Shown here: positions 12,786-25,455 of the stretch, piece after piece
Numbering within the stretch: position 1 is the stretch's first letter
Layout of the letters: every line of letters begins with the position of its first letter
Assembly: GCA_030062745.1 (NCBI GenBank)
Contig: CP099840.1
Coordinates: 5,702,058 to 5,766,057 of the forward strand
DNA from: Capitulum mitella
Taxonomy: Eukaryota > Arthropoda > Thecostraca > Pollicipedomorpha > Pollicipedidae
Length of the DNA: 64,000 bases
Direction of reading: 5' to 3'
The notes under the pieces: generated by a model
The model's input: the letters and a program-made list of their open reading frames with translations, nothing else
Told to the model about the DNA's origin: nothing
Databases searched by the model: none
Position numbers and translations under genes: made by a program

Positions 12786-13350
12786 GAAGGGAGAACTGCT
12801 TGGAAAGACGGCGGGCAGTGAGCTGGACGGACCTTTCAGAGAGACGGTGGGCAGTGAACTGGACAGACCTGCTGGAGAGATGGTGAGCAGTGAGCTGGAC
12901 GGACCTGTCGGAGAGACGGCGGGCAGTGAGCTGGACGGATCTGCTGGGGAGATGGTGGGTAGTGAGCTGGACGGATCTGCCGGAGAGACGGCGGGCAATG
13001 AGCTGGACGGACCTGCTGGAGAGACGGCGGGCAGTGAGCTGGACGGACCTGCTGGAGAGATGGTGGGTAGTGAGCTGGACAGACCTGCTGGAGAGGTGAT
13101 GGGCAGTGAGCTGGACGGACCTGTCGGAGAGACGGCGGGCAGTGAGCTGGACGGATCTGCTGGAGAGATGGTGGGTAGTGAGCTGAACGGATCTGCCGGA
13201 GAGACGGCGGGCAATGAGCTGGACGGACCTGCTGGAGAGACGACGAGCAGTTAGCGGGACGGACCTGCTGGAGAGACGGCGGGCAGTGAGCGGGACGGAC
13301 CTGCTGGAGAGACGGCGGACAGTGAGAGGAACGGCTTGCCGGGGAGACGG
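12786..13350. repeat. 36-bp minisatellite, about 15 copies
   Basis: Unit type CTGCTGGAGAGACGGCGGGC plus AGTGAGCTGGACGGAC. As 36 is a multiple of three, all frames stay open for long distances on both strands (351 codons on the minus strand, 12-residue repeats), but no start context, signal or family is seen. On the minus strand each unit carries an acceptor-like CCGCCGTCTCTCCAGCAG. Units alternate between A and B variants, suggesting higher-order duplication. Confidence 0.93.
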
Positions 13351-16300
13351 CGGGCGGAGGTCCGGCTCTGCCTGTGGCGTGCGAGCACCGGTCGGCCGCC
13401 GGCGGGGACCAGACGCCGCGCCCAGAGCAAACACGCCGCCCCCGGCAAACACGCCGTCGGCCGCGGCGGTGATGGCTCCGCGCCGCGCCGCTAATGCCGT
13501 CGCGCGTTACGACCGCCGCCACACGCCGAATCGCCGAGCCACGGCCGACTCTAACGCAGTCCCGAGTTTGATAGGACGACTCCCACATTTTTCCCAAAGC
13601 CGCAGCAAGGCACTGGGACGTGGGGACTTTTGTGTCTGTGGGCGTGGGACGTTTATGACCATTGTGTGCATCTCGCGATATTTGATAACACGCCTCAAAC
13701 ATAATAAGCTTAGCTTACTTTCCCCTGGAATCTCAGCAACGGCAATATTGGAATTCCCGGAGTACCGGAGCGAGCAAAATTGCTGAGGTTCCTTATTCAA
13801 TCCACGTTCGAGGTATGTGCGTCGACCTCACCACCTCGCATATTGGCCTTCCCATCAGCTGTCCCGGTCCCTGGTTCAGACAGCTCCGGTTCGGACCGGC
13901 TATTCGGCGACCGCGCGACGCCGACGTCCCTGGCGCTGTTTTACCAGTCGCCCGCTCCACGCGGCGCCCCGTCGCAATGGTGACAAAGCCGGCGTAATTG
14001 GCCCGTCGCCTTCCCTCTCGATTCCGCGTCCCGAGAGAACGCGCCGCGCCCGCGAGAGACCTCCGCGTCGAGAGCGACGCGTCGGACGGCGGCCGGGGCC
14101 AGCTGAATCGGCCGCGGCCCCCCGGGCGGCTGCGCAGGCGAGTAGCACTCGACCAGGGCTCGTGCGGGCCTCGTGAGTGCCCCCGCCACGGCAGTCTAGG
14201 ACCTCTTTTCCCCTCCCGGAGCGACTGCGAAAAGGCCGGGAGGGCAGACGGCCGCGGAGTGTCCAGGAACATTTTCTGCGGGACCGAGGCGAATAGCGAC
14301 AGGTGTTGGAATGTCTGACGGCGTGCGAAAAGAGCAGCTCCGGGATACCAAGGATTCCGAATGCAGACAGCCTGAGATTTGATCCTGTCAAAAGATGAAA
14401 ATGGTGTGTTCCGCGCAACCGTTGAGCCAGAAGGTCGATGTTTGTGACGAGACGTCATATGTTTCTAGTGCTATTTCTGAACATACAGAAGAACATCAAA
14501 GCACAGTTAACTGATGGTTGTCGCATACTTGTGGTATGGAAGCTATCCGAAACGAAGTTAGCCTCTCGCTACAAATTTGGACTAACTGTGAAAATCAACC
14601 CATTCATCATCCCCTGGTCACTAATATAGTAACGAACATCCTTAGAGGCGGTCGCCCCCGCTAATGACAAGCATTAATCCCTGGTGACGTCGTTGCGACC
14701 TCCGATGACGTCACCCGGACCGTGAATGATGGTTTCAGGATGATGCGGTGGAACTTATGTGGCGGCCAGTGAATTCTCGAAGTGGTGAAAAGAGGGCCTA
14801 CGCTATGCTGACGCCGTGTGTGTAGTTAGCACTGTTGTACTGTGGGTCCTGCGAGATAGACAAGGAAGTGACAGCCTTGCCCATATCACTTACATAAAAC
14901 AATCAATCGAGCTCACGGTTTGGCACATTAGAAAACGCACATTAAACCAATAAATACACATTAATAACTCTTTTGGCCTCCTTTCATTGAGGAACGTCAG
15001 GTGCAGGACCAGGGGTTACGAGGTGCATCTCATGCACTTTCCTCACCTTTTAATAAAGCTCATAGTCTGGTGAGCCATGACCAGCAGTCTGAACACCATA
15101 ACCCCTCATCCCTTTCTTAAGTCCTCAAATACATAGATTTTCATTTCAGTGCTCAGAAAAGTGCTCTTCTCAGAAAAGCGGCTCTTCTCCCGCAGTCTTT
15201 ACTGCACGATGTCCGGGAAAAGGGTGTAGCTGACTTGTGCCGCTTTATGCTTTCCTTCTTCCGATACCGGGAATTTTGTACTAATATTGCCATCGTCTGA
15301 CAGACCCGTTGTCCATCCACAGCCTCGTCTGCTCTGCCCGCCCTCCGTCTGTTTCCCGCCAAACGTGGCCGACTCCTCGCGCCATTTGCTATTCTCATTG
15401 CCTCCCGTGAGGCCTCACCTGGCCTGGCTCCTAAATCGACAGACTCCGAGCCGCGGTCGACCGCCAATGCACCGTCGGCCCGTTGTCTACAGAATCGACA
15501 GTCTTCACCTACGGACACTGTAGCCATGACGAATCCCTACGGCACCGACGGAACGTCTGGGACCGATCTGGTCAGCCCCTTTGTCTCCAAACCCGAGGAA
15601 ATTTCCCCGCCCAGCGCCTGATGGCATTTAATCAGCACGCCTAATCGGTGAAATCTTCAAGTTTAAATTAACTCCTGAATTCAAGTTCATTTTGTCAGAT
15701 CAGATGAACTGAAACGAAAAGGTCAAGGTCTCACGGCTGCTGCCTTGGTCGCTAGCACGGAAAGGCCCTAATTAAAGTTGAAAACGTGTTCTTATAAAGG
15801 ATTGCTGGTTTTGCCGGTGGCGCGTGTTATACTGTGCTGCGGGCGCAATTGCATCAGCCGGCCAGGGCTGCGGCCGGCCGCGCCATGACCTCGACCCCGC
15901 CTCGGGCCACGAGGTCGGCAGCGGCTGCCGGTCACGTGCTGCTCTGCTCCTGCCGAGCAGACGACCGACTGACGCCTGACGAGACGCACGACTTGACACA
16001 AGACCAGTCGGCTTCCGACTACGACGCTAATGGTCAGTCCTGACTAATGTGTCGAAAAAAGGAGCCAGAGTACAAACAAATCGCTGCCTGGCCGCCACCA
16101 TAACCAGGACCGGAATACAAGCGTTGCGTTTGCTCTGCGTGTGTAGCACGGATAGAGCAGCACGGAAGGTTCACCGTGGGATGTGAACAATTTTTTCTGA
16201 CATTCTGCTTCTGAACGTCCCGCGTATTGTTCTTGATCAAATACAAGGAAGGCAAGGAAGAAAACCAGTCCTTGGCCAGTTCTCCTTAAACAACACATAA

Positions 16301-17639
16301 TTCTCCAGGTAGGAGGTTCGAGGCTCGAGATTTGAGGTAAACGATTCGAGGTCCGAGGCCTGGATTGCGCAGTCGCTTGGCAATCGGATGGCAGTTCAGC
16401 CGCACATTATACAACTCACAACCGAGACGCTGCTCGTGATCCACGCTCCCCCCCCCCCATCCTGGAATGCGACACCGTTTCACGCCCTGTCACTGCCACG
16501 GCCGAGGCCACCGACGTCGCCTGACCTCCAGCGCCGCTCGGACGCCGTCCCGCCCCCTCGCGCTGACCGCAGCCACCGTCGAACGCTACGCGGCGGGCGA
16601 CGCCGAGCCGCCGGGGGGCGATCCGCCGGCCGTCCTCGCCGCTTCCGGCGCTGGCACCGCGCGCCGGGCGGCCGCCGGCGGCGGCAGCAGGTGGACGGCC
16701 GCCGCCGGAGTCGGCTGGTGGCCGGAAATCGAATGGTCGGCCGCGGGCGGCCGCCGGAGATCTGCCAGACGCTGGCGACGCGGCGTCCGGCGTCGGCTCG
16801 TCGCCGCCGCCGGCACGGCAGCTCTCGGCTCTTTTTGGACCGGCTCGGGCGGTGAGGAGGCGTAGCGACGGGACGACGCGGCGGGGCGAGAAATCGCGGA
16901 AAGGTTTGTGGACTGGGTGGTGCGGCGGTCCCACGCCGGACCGGAGAAATGCGGAACGGTCAGGCTGCAGTACGACGCCGCGTGCGTGCTCGGTAAGGTC
17001 CGGTTAAACGGTGGCGTGACATTGTTGCGTGTGGCCGTGTCGTCGGGTGGTGAGAGGAAGTGGTGACTGGGTGGCTGGCGTGGCATGACTGTGACCATGA
17101 CTCTCGCGTGGCAAAGCGGCGATATAGGGGGGACTTAACCAGGATTTCGCCAAGGAAAACCGCCAAGAAAACCTCGGAAAAACCTAACCCCTCTCAAAAT
17201 TCTTTTGTGGGGATTTCGGGCACTTTATTTTGAGTTCCGGAGATTTCTGTTTCTTCATTTTTGGTGCTTAAGCACACGATAGCTTTCAGTTCCATGAAAG
17301 GATGGCCCTCTTGCCCCCCCCCCCAGGACCTCCCCTTGAGGTCCTCTGGGAGGAGTGCTGATCGTCTTGCTGTGGACCGTAAAGTTGTTAGCTTATGGAG
17401 ACCGGGTTGCCATGAAAGAAGGAATGGTGATCTGATCTTTGATCTTTAATCAGCTTAGCACCGGCGCCTCGCGATGTTCCATCGCTTGAAACGCTGAAAA
17501 TAGCTGCATCTAATGCGACTGTGACCTCTTGGTAAAACGGATGTTTGAGTGGGCGCTTTCAGTGACGTCATGCGCGAAGCCGTCAAAACTGTCCAAGAGC
17601 CAAATGACAGAAAACGGCTTTTTTCGCATGTCGCATGGC
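13351..17639. other. Intergenic; GC islands at 13350-14260, 15840-15970 and 16450-16870
   Basis: Long overlapping frames (for example 221 codons on the minus strand at 13793-14458) are low-complexity. A pair of TGACGTC motifs at 14683-14715 forms a 9-bp inverted repeat with a full CRE-type TGACGTCA. C runs lie at 16449 and 17315. No gene is identified. Confidence 0.5.
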
Positions 17640-17830
17640 AACTAGCTTATAGAGGAAACACTGGCTACCGCGCGACCATATCGTTCAAGCTGGCACGTTA
17701 AACTTGTCTCCAAATTATGCCGTTAACCTGGAATTGAGAGATCGGGTGAAGGATTCGAGTACGGGCAAAAGCACCGTTTGAAGCAACCTCAAAGCATCCT
17801 AACACACCATTTGTATCAAATTTATATAAA
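17640..17830 (+). repeat. Dispersed repeat family C, copy 1
   Basis: It shares a collinear, diverged block with 25260-25450: CTACCGCGCGACC, GGCACGTTAAA, CCTGGAATTG, CGGGTGAAGG and a tail before AACACACCATTTGTAT. It is probably an old transposon or SINE tail. Confidence 0.5.
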
Positions 17831-19209
17831 ACGCATGCCCTTTCTTGCGTAGCTTAACTCTTGCCGGACAAAGGGATGCTTTCCACCCCATATGGTTTTC
17901 TTTAGACCGTCGGCGAAAGCCGTGCGTCAAGAACTCATAATTTGGAAAGCTGACTTTAGAACTATGTCGTATTTTTCCAACAAACATCACCGGGTCATTT
18001 CAGGTCCCGTGTTATGACATCTTTCTAAACGCCTGAGAGCCATGTTTCCATACCTGAGCCGCATTTTGGGTCTTCTTCGGGAGTCTGACTATGGTTTTTG
18101 TCGTTGATTTCCGCGACGGAAATGATTCGTAACTATCTGGATGACCAGAACTCCAGTCTGTTGTAATCAAACGTCACGCGCCGCACCAGCAGCGTGACAA
18201 AGACCGAAAATAAGATCTGGTCTTTCATTAGCCTGGACTTGACCTCAGGATTAACACAGCCATTGGCTACGACGAACGGCCAATTTTAAAACGAGGTCGA
18301 GGTAAAGACATGGTTTGCCGACCGAAATACCGGCGAAATAAGAAAGCCACGGTGATACTGCGGAGACGGAAACGATGATTTACCTTTACTCCCTGTGACC
18401 TGAGTGGTAACTAGGGTACTGAAGTGTCCCATCAAGTATCACTGAAATCGGAAAAGCGAGCTACACGCTCATTTTGTTTTTTGTTCTATCTTGATCAGAC
18501 TGTCCGTAGGACGTAGAATTGATGACGTCTGGCAAGAGTTAACGAATAAAGATTTAACGGACGAATGTAATGCGCCGTGGATATCTCCTCGATCGTTCCT
18601 TAGCGGCGAAAAGGACAGACTGGCCAATGATAACAATAAAACGGTGCGGTGTGGGCCACGGCTGTTTGCGACTGTCTCGCGCCCCATTTAACCATCCGGA
18701 GAGTCGCAATAGGGCTGTTGTCGTCATTCGGCACGCAGTAAATCTTGTAAAGCGTACTTGCGTCGCACCCGGGTGACTCCGTCCATTGTGGCCGTTTTCG
18801 ACTCCGACCACTTCACAGTCGTTGACTTTGTTTCATGTTGTCCAGTAGATTACATGTGCAGAAGGAACAGTTGTCGATGTAATGGTCTTTTTGTCGTTAA
18901 ATATTCGTCATATTATAAGGCCTTAAATGATACGTCGCACATCCTCGCTATCTCTTTTGTGGGCAGCAACATTTATCACCATAGATTGATGTCTTTCCTT
19001 TTATACATGCATCATGCCACCATTTTATTAGCATGAGACATCACTGGGTCTGGCTGAAATGCAGCTTATGTGCATTGTATTCATCGAAGGCAATAACCAA
19101 AAACGTTTTTCCATGTCTAGTTATGCTGAGGAAGGTTCGTAAAAACGTGCCGTGTTACACACCTCTGATGATAAGAAAAAAGGGTGGTAATAAACTGAAA
19201 ATGACTTTA

Positions 19210-20567
19210 CCCGGCGCCGCCTCGGTGGTGTCAAATAGGGCACCCCTCGGTTTTTCGTGAATAACATCTAAACTGTTAGAGCCAGACCAACGGAACCTTT
19301 CATGGCTATTTACCAATCAATTTCACATATTTTGACATCAAAACCATTTCCATGCTAGGTCAGGTCATGGAGGTACGACGTTATAAGTGAACCCTTGGAT
19401 GCATCTTTTCTCCGCTTCGGGCGGTGACGCAACATGCTTTGTTTTGTTTGTTTGTTTTTTGTTTTTTGTTTTTTTGTTTTTGGTAATATTCGCGAGTACA
19501 ATGCAAGCACTGATTAGATTCGCATAAGGCACGATCCCCAAAACGATATAAAACCGTGACCCGTCAAAATTAGAGGTCATGTTAGGCCACATGTATGATG
19601 ACAACTGGACTGATTTGTATCATGAGTGATAGAAGAGGTTGCCGCTGACCTTCCCCTTCGTTCAAACTACACAAACAAAATTATATGCGCCTCCTAGCAA
19701 GGTTCACCAAATGCAACGCAAGGTCATGTCAGATCGCATCATAGGTAGATGTCAAAAATAAATAAAATACGACATTGTTTGTGGAAGATCGTTCAGTCGC
19801 AGCACAATTATTGTTCCTTGTCAGGAAATGAAAAAATGACTATCTGTCCTGACCTGGCTTGACCTTGACCTGACAAAGAGCACTCAGAACAGACTTAGTT
19901 ATCACGAGATGTCATTTCAGTTCTGCACTTGACACAGTTAAGAATCCCAGCGAGTAATTAGTTCTCTTTGGCAGGAAGAGTAATGCAACCTTGTCTGGCA
20001 TGACCTGAACTGACCTCGGCTTGATGAAAAACTTGATGTTTTTCTTGATGTAATGCAACTTTATCTGACCTGACCTAGACTAACCTCGACTTGATGAAAA
20101 ACAGGCACTGCAAAACTGATCATCAGAATGTTTTACTTCCATCCTTCTGTGACGCGGACCAAAATGACTGCGAGGAAGTATCTATCTTTGGCATGTCAAG
20201 TAGGACAAATATTCCTTCTGACTTAGACTGACCATGACCCGACATTTTTTTGACGTTTTGGTATGCTCCTGACTCAGAAGATTGTAATCTCTTGTTTGAA
20301 GGCTCTAAGACCAGCATTGTCGATGATATGATGTACGAACCGGTGTCAATTTTTCCGACGTCGTGTTATGCGTTTTACGTGGTCTGTAACGTCATGAGCT
20401 ACGTGATTAAGGCTAACATAGTATTTTCTGAATCGCAAGATTCTGTACTATCGATTGATGGTAGATCGGTTCAGATCCGATGAACCGAAGATCCTGAGAT
20501 AAAAGGTGATGACCTGTTTGACACCCCAGGCGGCCGCGGGTACAAAAACAGGCCAGGTGGTGCCGGG
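19210..20567 (+). mobile_element. Family B TTAA-flanked non-autonomous element, copy 2
   Basis: 1358 bp from CCCGGCGCCGCCTCGG to GGTGCCGGG. The right flank is TTAA (20568-20571) and the left flank TTTA, one base changed. It aligns with copy 1 throughout, with an extra T-rich stretch (19439-19483) and an extra TGACCT-rich stretch near 19990-20090. No coding frame. Confidence 0.75.
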
Positions 20568-23500
20568 TTAAGACATCAAAATGGAAATCATTTTACGCAT
20601 TGAAAACTGTGAAAGCTTCGACGCAAAACCAGCCGCAACAGAATTTCACAGATGGCAACATTTCAAGCATTATCGTTCTGTCGCACACACAGAACCTTCA
20701 ATCGGGATTAGATGCATCGCCACACGAACTCAAACGAAGTTCCGACTCCAACTTTCAGCTCAAATACTATGATTTCTGAGTGGCTAGGCAACCGGCCGAA
20801 CCAATCACTGAAGCGACTGGAATTCCGGTCGACATGCCACAGTACCTTTAGTGTCCAAGTTGGCTACTATTCAGAAGTTGGCAGCAATCTCCGCACACCG
20901 TGCGCCCCGCGAAGGAAATCGAAAAAAACTCTGGTCTAGTCTACCAGCCAATCGCAATCGACGCAGTCGGGCCAGACGGAGGTGGCCTGGCTTGTCGTCC
21001 GAGCGTCGGTCAGGGGATTTTTGTGGTGCAGTTTCGTTTTTGAGCACGGACGTCGCTGGAATGACGGTGGCTGGTGAACTGACGGTGATGATGTGTACCT
21101 AATCAGACGCATTAATAAAAGCCCTTGTTTTTTTATTGTTGGGTTAATACATTAGGTATAGTGCATTAAACTTGAGAGTACCTATATCAGTTTCACAAAA
21201 TGGTTTTGGAGCAATGGCGCGGCTATTTTACATCGATATCGACATGGGCCGCGTTGAAAGACAGGCCGGTGTCGCCGTTCTTCGCACAGGGTCGGCCGCA
21301 TGATGGGCTGATTTTGTCATCTCGGGCAAGCGTGGCCCGTGCGTGGACCAGAACCCGGCGCCGGCACACGCGGGAAATATCGTTCCCCTCGTTCCTCGCC
21401 GCCTCCTGGCACGCCAACGACGCCGGACGTGGCTGGCAGGGTGGGAAGAACACCGCAGCCGACGGCCGAGCAGGGGGCCGACAGCATCATTCATCAGGGG
21501 GCGGCGCGTGTCACGCCGATCTCCGCGTACCCTGCGTAACGCAGTGCGGGATCCGCGCGAGCGTGTCGCTGGCGGAGTAACCAGACACGTCATTTTTGCG
21601 GGACGGCGCGCGCTCCATGAGGCCACGACACACGAAATCCTAAATGGGATAATTTGCGTACATTAGGATACGCGGGAGAGAAATCACTTCCGCAGGTCTC
21701 CGCCGTAGTATCGCGTCAATCCTGAGCGCCTCGCGCGGCCCATGCGTGACAAACACGACCCGTCCCTGACTGTGCCAGAGCGGTTAGGGTCACGCCCGGG
21801 ATGTTGTAATTCATCTCGGCTGCCGTAATGGGGGGCAGCCGAGTTCGGCGCCATATCGGCCCGATGGACGCCCTGGGCGGCTCCACACACCGCGGAACCG
21901 CCGATGCCCCCGCGGTGGTGAATTAATCAATACCGACCGGACCCCGCCGCCTCGCGCCGGCCCTGGGCGCAGTGATATCCGCCGAAAATAACAGAGCACA
22001 GAAGATTGGCGTGAAAAAGCAATTCGGTGTCTGCCGGGCGGCGCGCCGGGGAGGTTACTCAACGGCGATCCTCGAGTGCCGGCGGCGGTTTTGGTCTGTT
22101 TTATCTGGGCCGCGGAGTTATCGGCGATTTGGTCTGGACTCAGACAGGACAAACGACGGGCAGGCGGGCAGACGTACGATAATGCCGTCCAGCGCCATCG
22201 ATGGCTGATGTGGGCGGAAATATCTTGGCATTTCTCCGCTGGGTCGTACGTGAAGATGGGCAAATGGGTATCTGACGGAACGTGGATTTTCGTATATATC
22301 TCGATTCGGTTGGAGAATAAGCATTGCCCAAGGGCTGACTTTTCTTCATTATATCAGCCTCCAACCTAGATACGGTAGCAGAGATCCTGAGAGAACATCT
22401 AAAATGTTTGAACAAACTAAAACGTTTCTTTTTCTTTTTCTTGTCGAGTTGTAGAAGCCATTTTTACAGCTGGACGGTTCGTCTTTCAAGATGAGCTTGC
22501 TCTTACATGGAAACGAGACATAACATTCAACACAACACAACATACGGACTTTTATGTATGCCAGCTTCTCGAGAGACGTTTCACTCCACCTTTTTACTTC
22601 CGAAGTACATCCATACCCTGCAGCTTACCGTCCGCCTCAGCCTGGAGCAGACCATTGCGGCATGCTTTTCGAGTGGCATCTCGCGAGCAAAACACGACAG
22701 CAGGAATAGCAGAGCGAAGAAAACAGGCTACCTCACGTTTAAACTGCACTTTGGTCGGAAAGTTTTCGTACACTGGAGCCCAATTCTTTAACCGGACTAC
22801 GATGAACTCCGCCATAATTTGTCCGAAATTGTTTTCATAAGCCGACGTTCAGGTAGGTTTCGGAAGGCATGCGGCGTTGCTTGCAAAACAGTTTCAAGCA
22901 GGGGCTATGCAGCTCCGTTTGGGGAACTGGTTTAAAATTATGGAATTTATGTAACGTATGTAGCATGTGCCGTGCCAACTGTGGTTGATGCTTCCGTCTG
23001 CCCAGTGCAGCCCTGCCCGAAAACAGAAATACTGTTCATGTTACAGTACCGACGACCGAGGCGGAACATGCAAAGGTAGTCGACTCCGCCCGAAGGCAAT
23101 CGGGTTAATTCAGCAAGAGGAGGCACTTATCGTGCCTAAGGCGACCCGTGCAGCGCCTTAACCCGATAAGGATTCCGGAGTTATGTGGGCTCGCAGGTTG
23201 GGAACTGCACCACATAGTTCGGGTGATTTCGGAATTTGCGGGCAGTTGGTCAAAGAACAGACGGCATGGCTAACAGCAGCTCTGATAACGTCGTTGGGAC
23301 AAACAGTGCCATCACTCAAATTGTACAAAAACAGAAGTCTCCTGAGAAAGCAGAACGATCAATTATGCGGACGCTAGTGTTCAAAACGCGGTTTCGACGA
23401 GAATGGCAGACAAAACATGATTCTGTGCTGCGTCCAAATGAACTCTCGTGCACGTAGAAGACGGACCTTCACACAATAACGCTGTTTTCAGGACGTGACG

Positions 23501-24574
23501 GCAGACTGCGTTAAATGATTGTTGACTTGCAGTGATGCGTAGTTCTCTTGGATAAATGAAGCATAATAAAGCTCATTATTTTTGAGTCAAAGGAAATACA
23601 GCTCAAATGTTACGGACGCAAGTGACCTCGATAGTCGGCGTGTCCGAAAACACCAATAAACAGCAACAGGTCATGTCTTAATCCGCTGCTGACTGGGGAA
23701 GCGTTTAACGGCAACTCTCCTCCGGCGAATTTCTTAAATGTCTCCCAAATGAATCAACTTTGGAAGTTTCAGAGCATTTTCTGGCATCAGTAGTGTACAT
23801 GCTGACAAAAAATTAGAAATTAGGTCATGTTAGGTCATGTCAAAACAATGTCGAAAAGACAACCATGCTTTGCGATTCGACGTTAAATTTTATTTCGCCG
23901 TATCCTTCTCGATGTTTTTATACCGCATGATGACTGTGCATTGCATTGCATATCATCATGGCCTGAGAGTTCAATATGGAGGAGTACTCCTGACATGCAA
24001 GGCCATCCTGGACCAAATGTGTATTTTCGACTTTCCTGATCCGGTGAGAATGCATTCGACAAAAGATATTAAATGAATCTATTTTTGGACGCGGGCACGC
24101 AGAAAATGATTTTTGTGCAAATAATTCACGTACGACTTTTACATGGTTCTTACAACAAGGTCATTGTTGTAAAAACTGCTGCGGCAGCAACTTTTGTAAT
24201 GCGACCTGTAGTGGATGTGTGCAGATTTCAGCTTAGTGATTAAACTGGTGGCGTCGGTTTGAGGTTCCAGAGAAGCTGCGTCCAGATATTGGTCCTCGCA
24301 ACACTATGCAATATTCTGTGAAAATGTGCAGTTTGAATCAAATTTATTTGAAGGACCGTGCAGAGGTGCCAGACAGAGGCCACCAGGGTGCTCTCAGTAC
24401 TCTGATTTCGAAACTCTGACATGCTGCAACATTGGTAATCGGAGCCATTGCAAGGCTTTATTTGTGTACGCAACTGTTTAAAGGCGCTTTTTTAGAATCT
24501 CTATGCCACATACCACATGGACTCGGAAACATAATGCGTGACCCGTCGACGCGGATCTATAATTTGACCTGGCA
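20568..24574. other. Intergenic; GC islands at 21230-21560 and 21700-22240
   Basis: No recognisable protein. A 10-bp inverted repeat, ATCGGGTTAA and TTAACCCGAT, lies at 23099 and 23158. These islands resemble the sequence around the PRL-1 exons, so short exons of an unrecognised gene cannot be ruled out. Confidence 0.45.
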
Positions 24575-24914
24575 TTTAACCCTGACTTTTGATGACCTTG
24601 TTTCAGGCCAGACTCGCACTATGAAATGGAGATATCTGAGACACATCACCTCGCAAACTCCAGTCTCAGTCGGGTTTTCGTTGTGATGAGGCGACTCTGG
24701 AAAAAGGATCACTTTTGAGGGTTTTACATGACCTTTGACCTTTGACAACAGTGACTCATAAGCAAACAAACGTAAATGTCACAAGACCCGCGGTTCGGCG
24801 CTGTTGTTTGCCTTTTAAATCAGCCGAATCCAGCGATTGGTTCTCGCGATAGATGGGGTGCTCTGAGCACCCCTTCCCAGTCAATGAAAGATGGAGAAAT
24901 GCCCCAGAAAACGC
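24575..24914 (+). mobile_element. Possible short TTAA-bounded element
   Basis: TTAACCCTGAC at 24575 and GCCGGGTTAA at the right end form weak inverted termini resembling family B ends. The inside contains a perfect DR1 site. There is no second copy in the window, so this is tentative. Confidence 0.25.
24729..24741 (-). promoter_or_regulatory. Perfect DR1 nuclear-receptor type site
   Basis: On the minus strand this reads AGGTCAAAGGTCA, two perfect half-sites with a one-base spacer; a third partial half-site follows at 24743. There is no gene close by. Confidence 0.4.
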
Positions 24915-25194
24915 CGGGTTAAGACGGATAGCACATGACAATGAATGCTTGAACAAATAAAACGTAAGACTCTATGTTATAACTGCTAAAACCGCAAAAC
25001 TGCAAAACCAGTAAAACTTCTATGGTCTAAGTCCGCGTTTTACTCTCCGCGTATAAAATTGCAGTAACCTGTAAGAAACAAAATTACCAAGAAAACAATG
25101 ATTCCGTGGCATTAAAGAAACTTCAAAATGGCAAACAATAGCGTGGGTAAAATCTGAACAAAAACCATGATAGACAGCTCCATTAGAAGAAGCC

Positions 25195-25455
25195 CGGACT
25201 TCCCGTCCTGGCCAAGCGTGTTCGAGTCACCCCGGCGCTCGATATTTGGCCTGTGGGTCAACAGGCAACTGGCCAACGTAGGGTCACGTTGATTACCGCA
25301 CGGTTGTGTCGCACTCTTGACGGCACGTTAAATTTTCGCCATAAAAATCAACCGTCACCTGGAATTGCGTGAACGGGTGTAGGGGTGGGCGTATATGCAA
25401 CAGCTTGCCTAGCATTGGCTCAGATTCTTTATCACTCTAGCAAACCATTCATATT
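25195..25455 (+). repeat. Dispersed repeat family C, copy 2
   Basis: It matches 17640-17830 from ATTACCGCACGG through GGCACGTTAAAT, CACCTGGAATTGCGTGAACG and CAAACCATTCATATTAAAT. Upstream, GTGTTCGAGTCACCCC resembles a tRNA B box, so the family may be SINE-like. Confidence 0.5.

Noticed and set aside
12397-13452. 351-codon minus-strand frame with 12-residue repeats
   Set aside because: It is the 36-bp minisatellite read through. Other frames are equally open, and no signal, domain or transcript cue is present.
13793-14458. 221-codon minus-strand frame
   Set aside because: Low-complexity, overlaps other open frames, and has no family resemblance.
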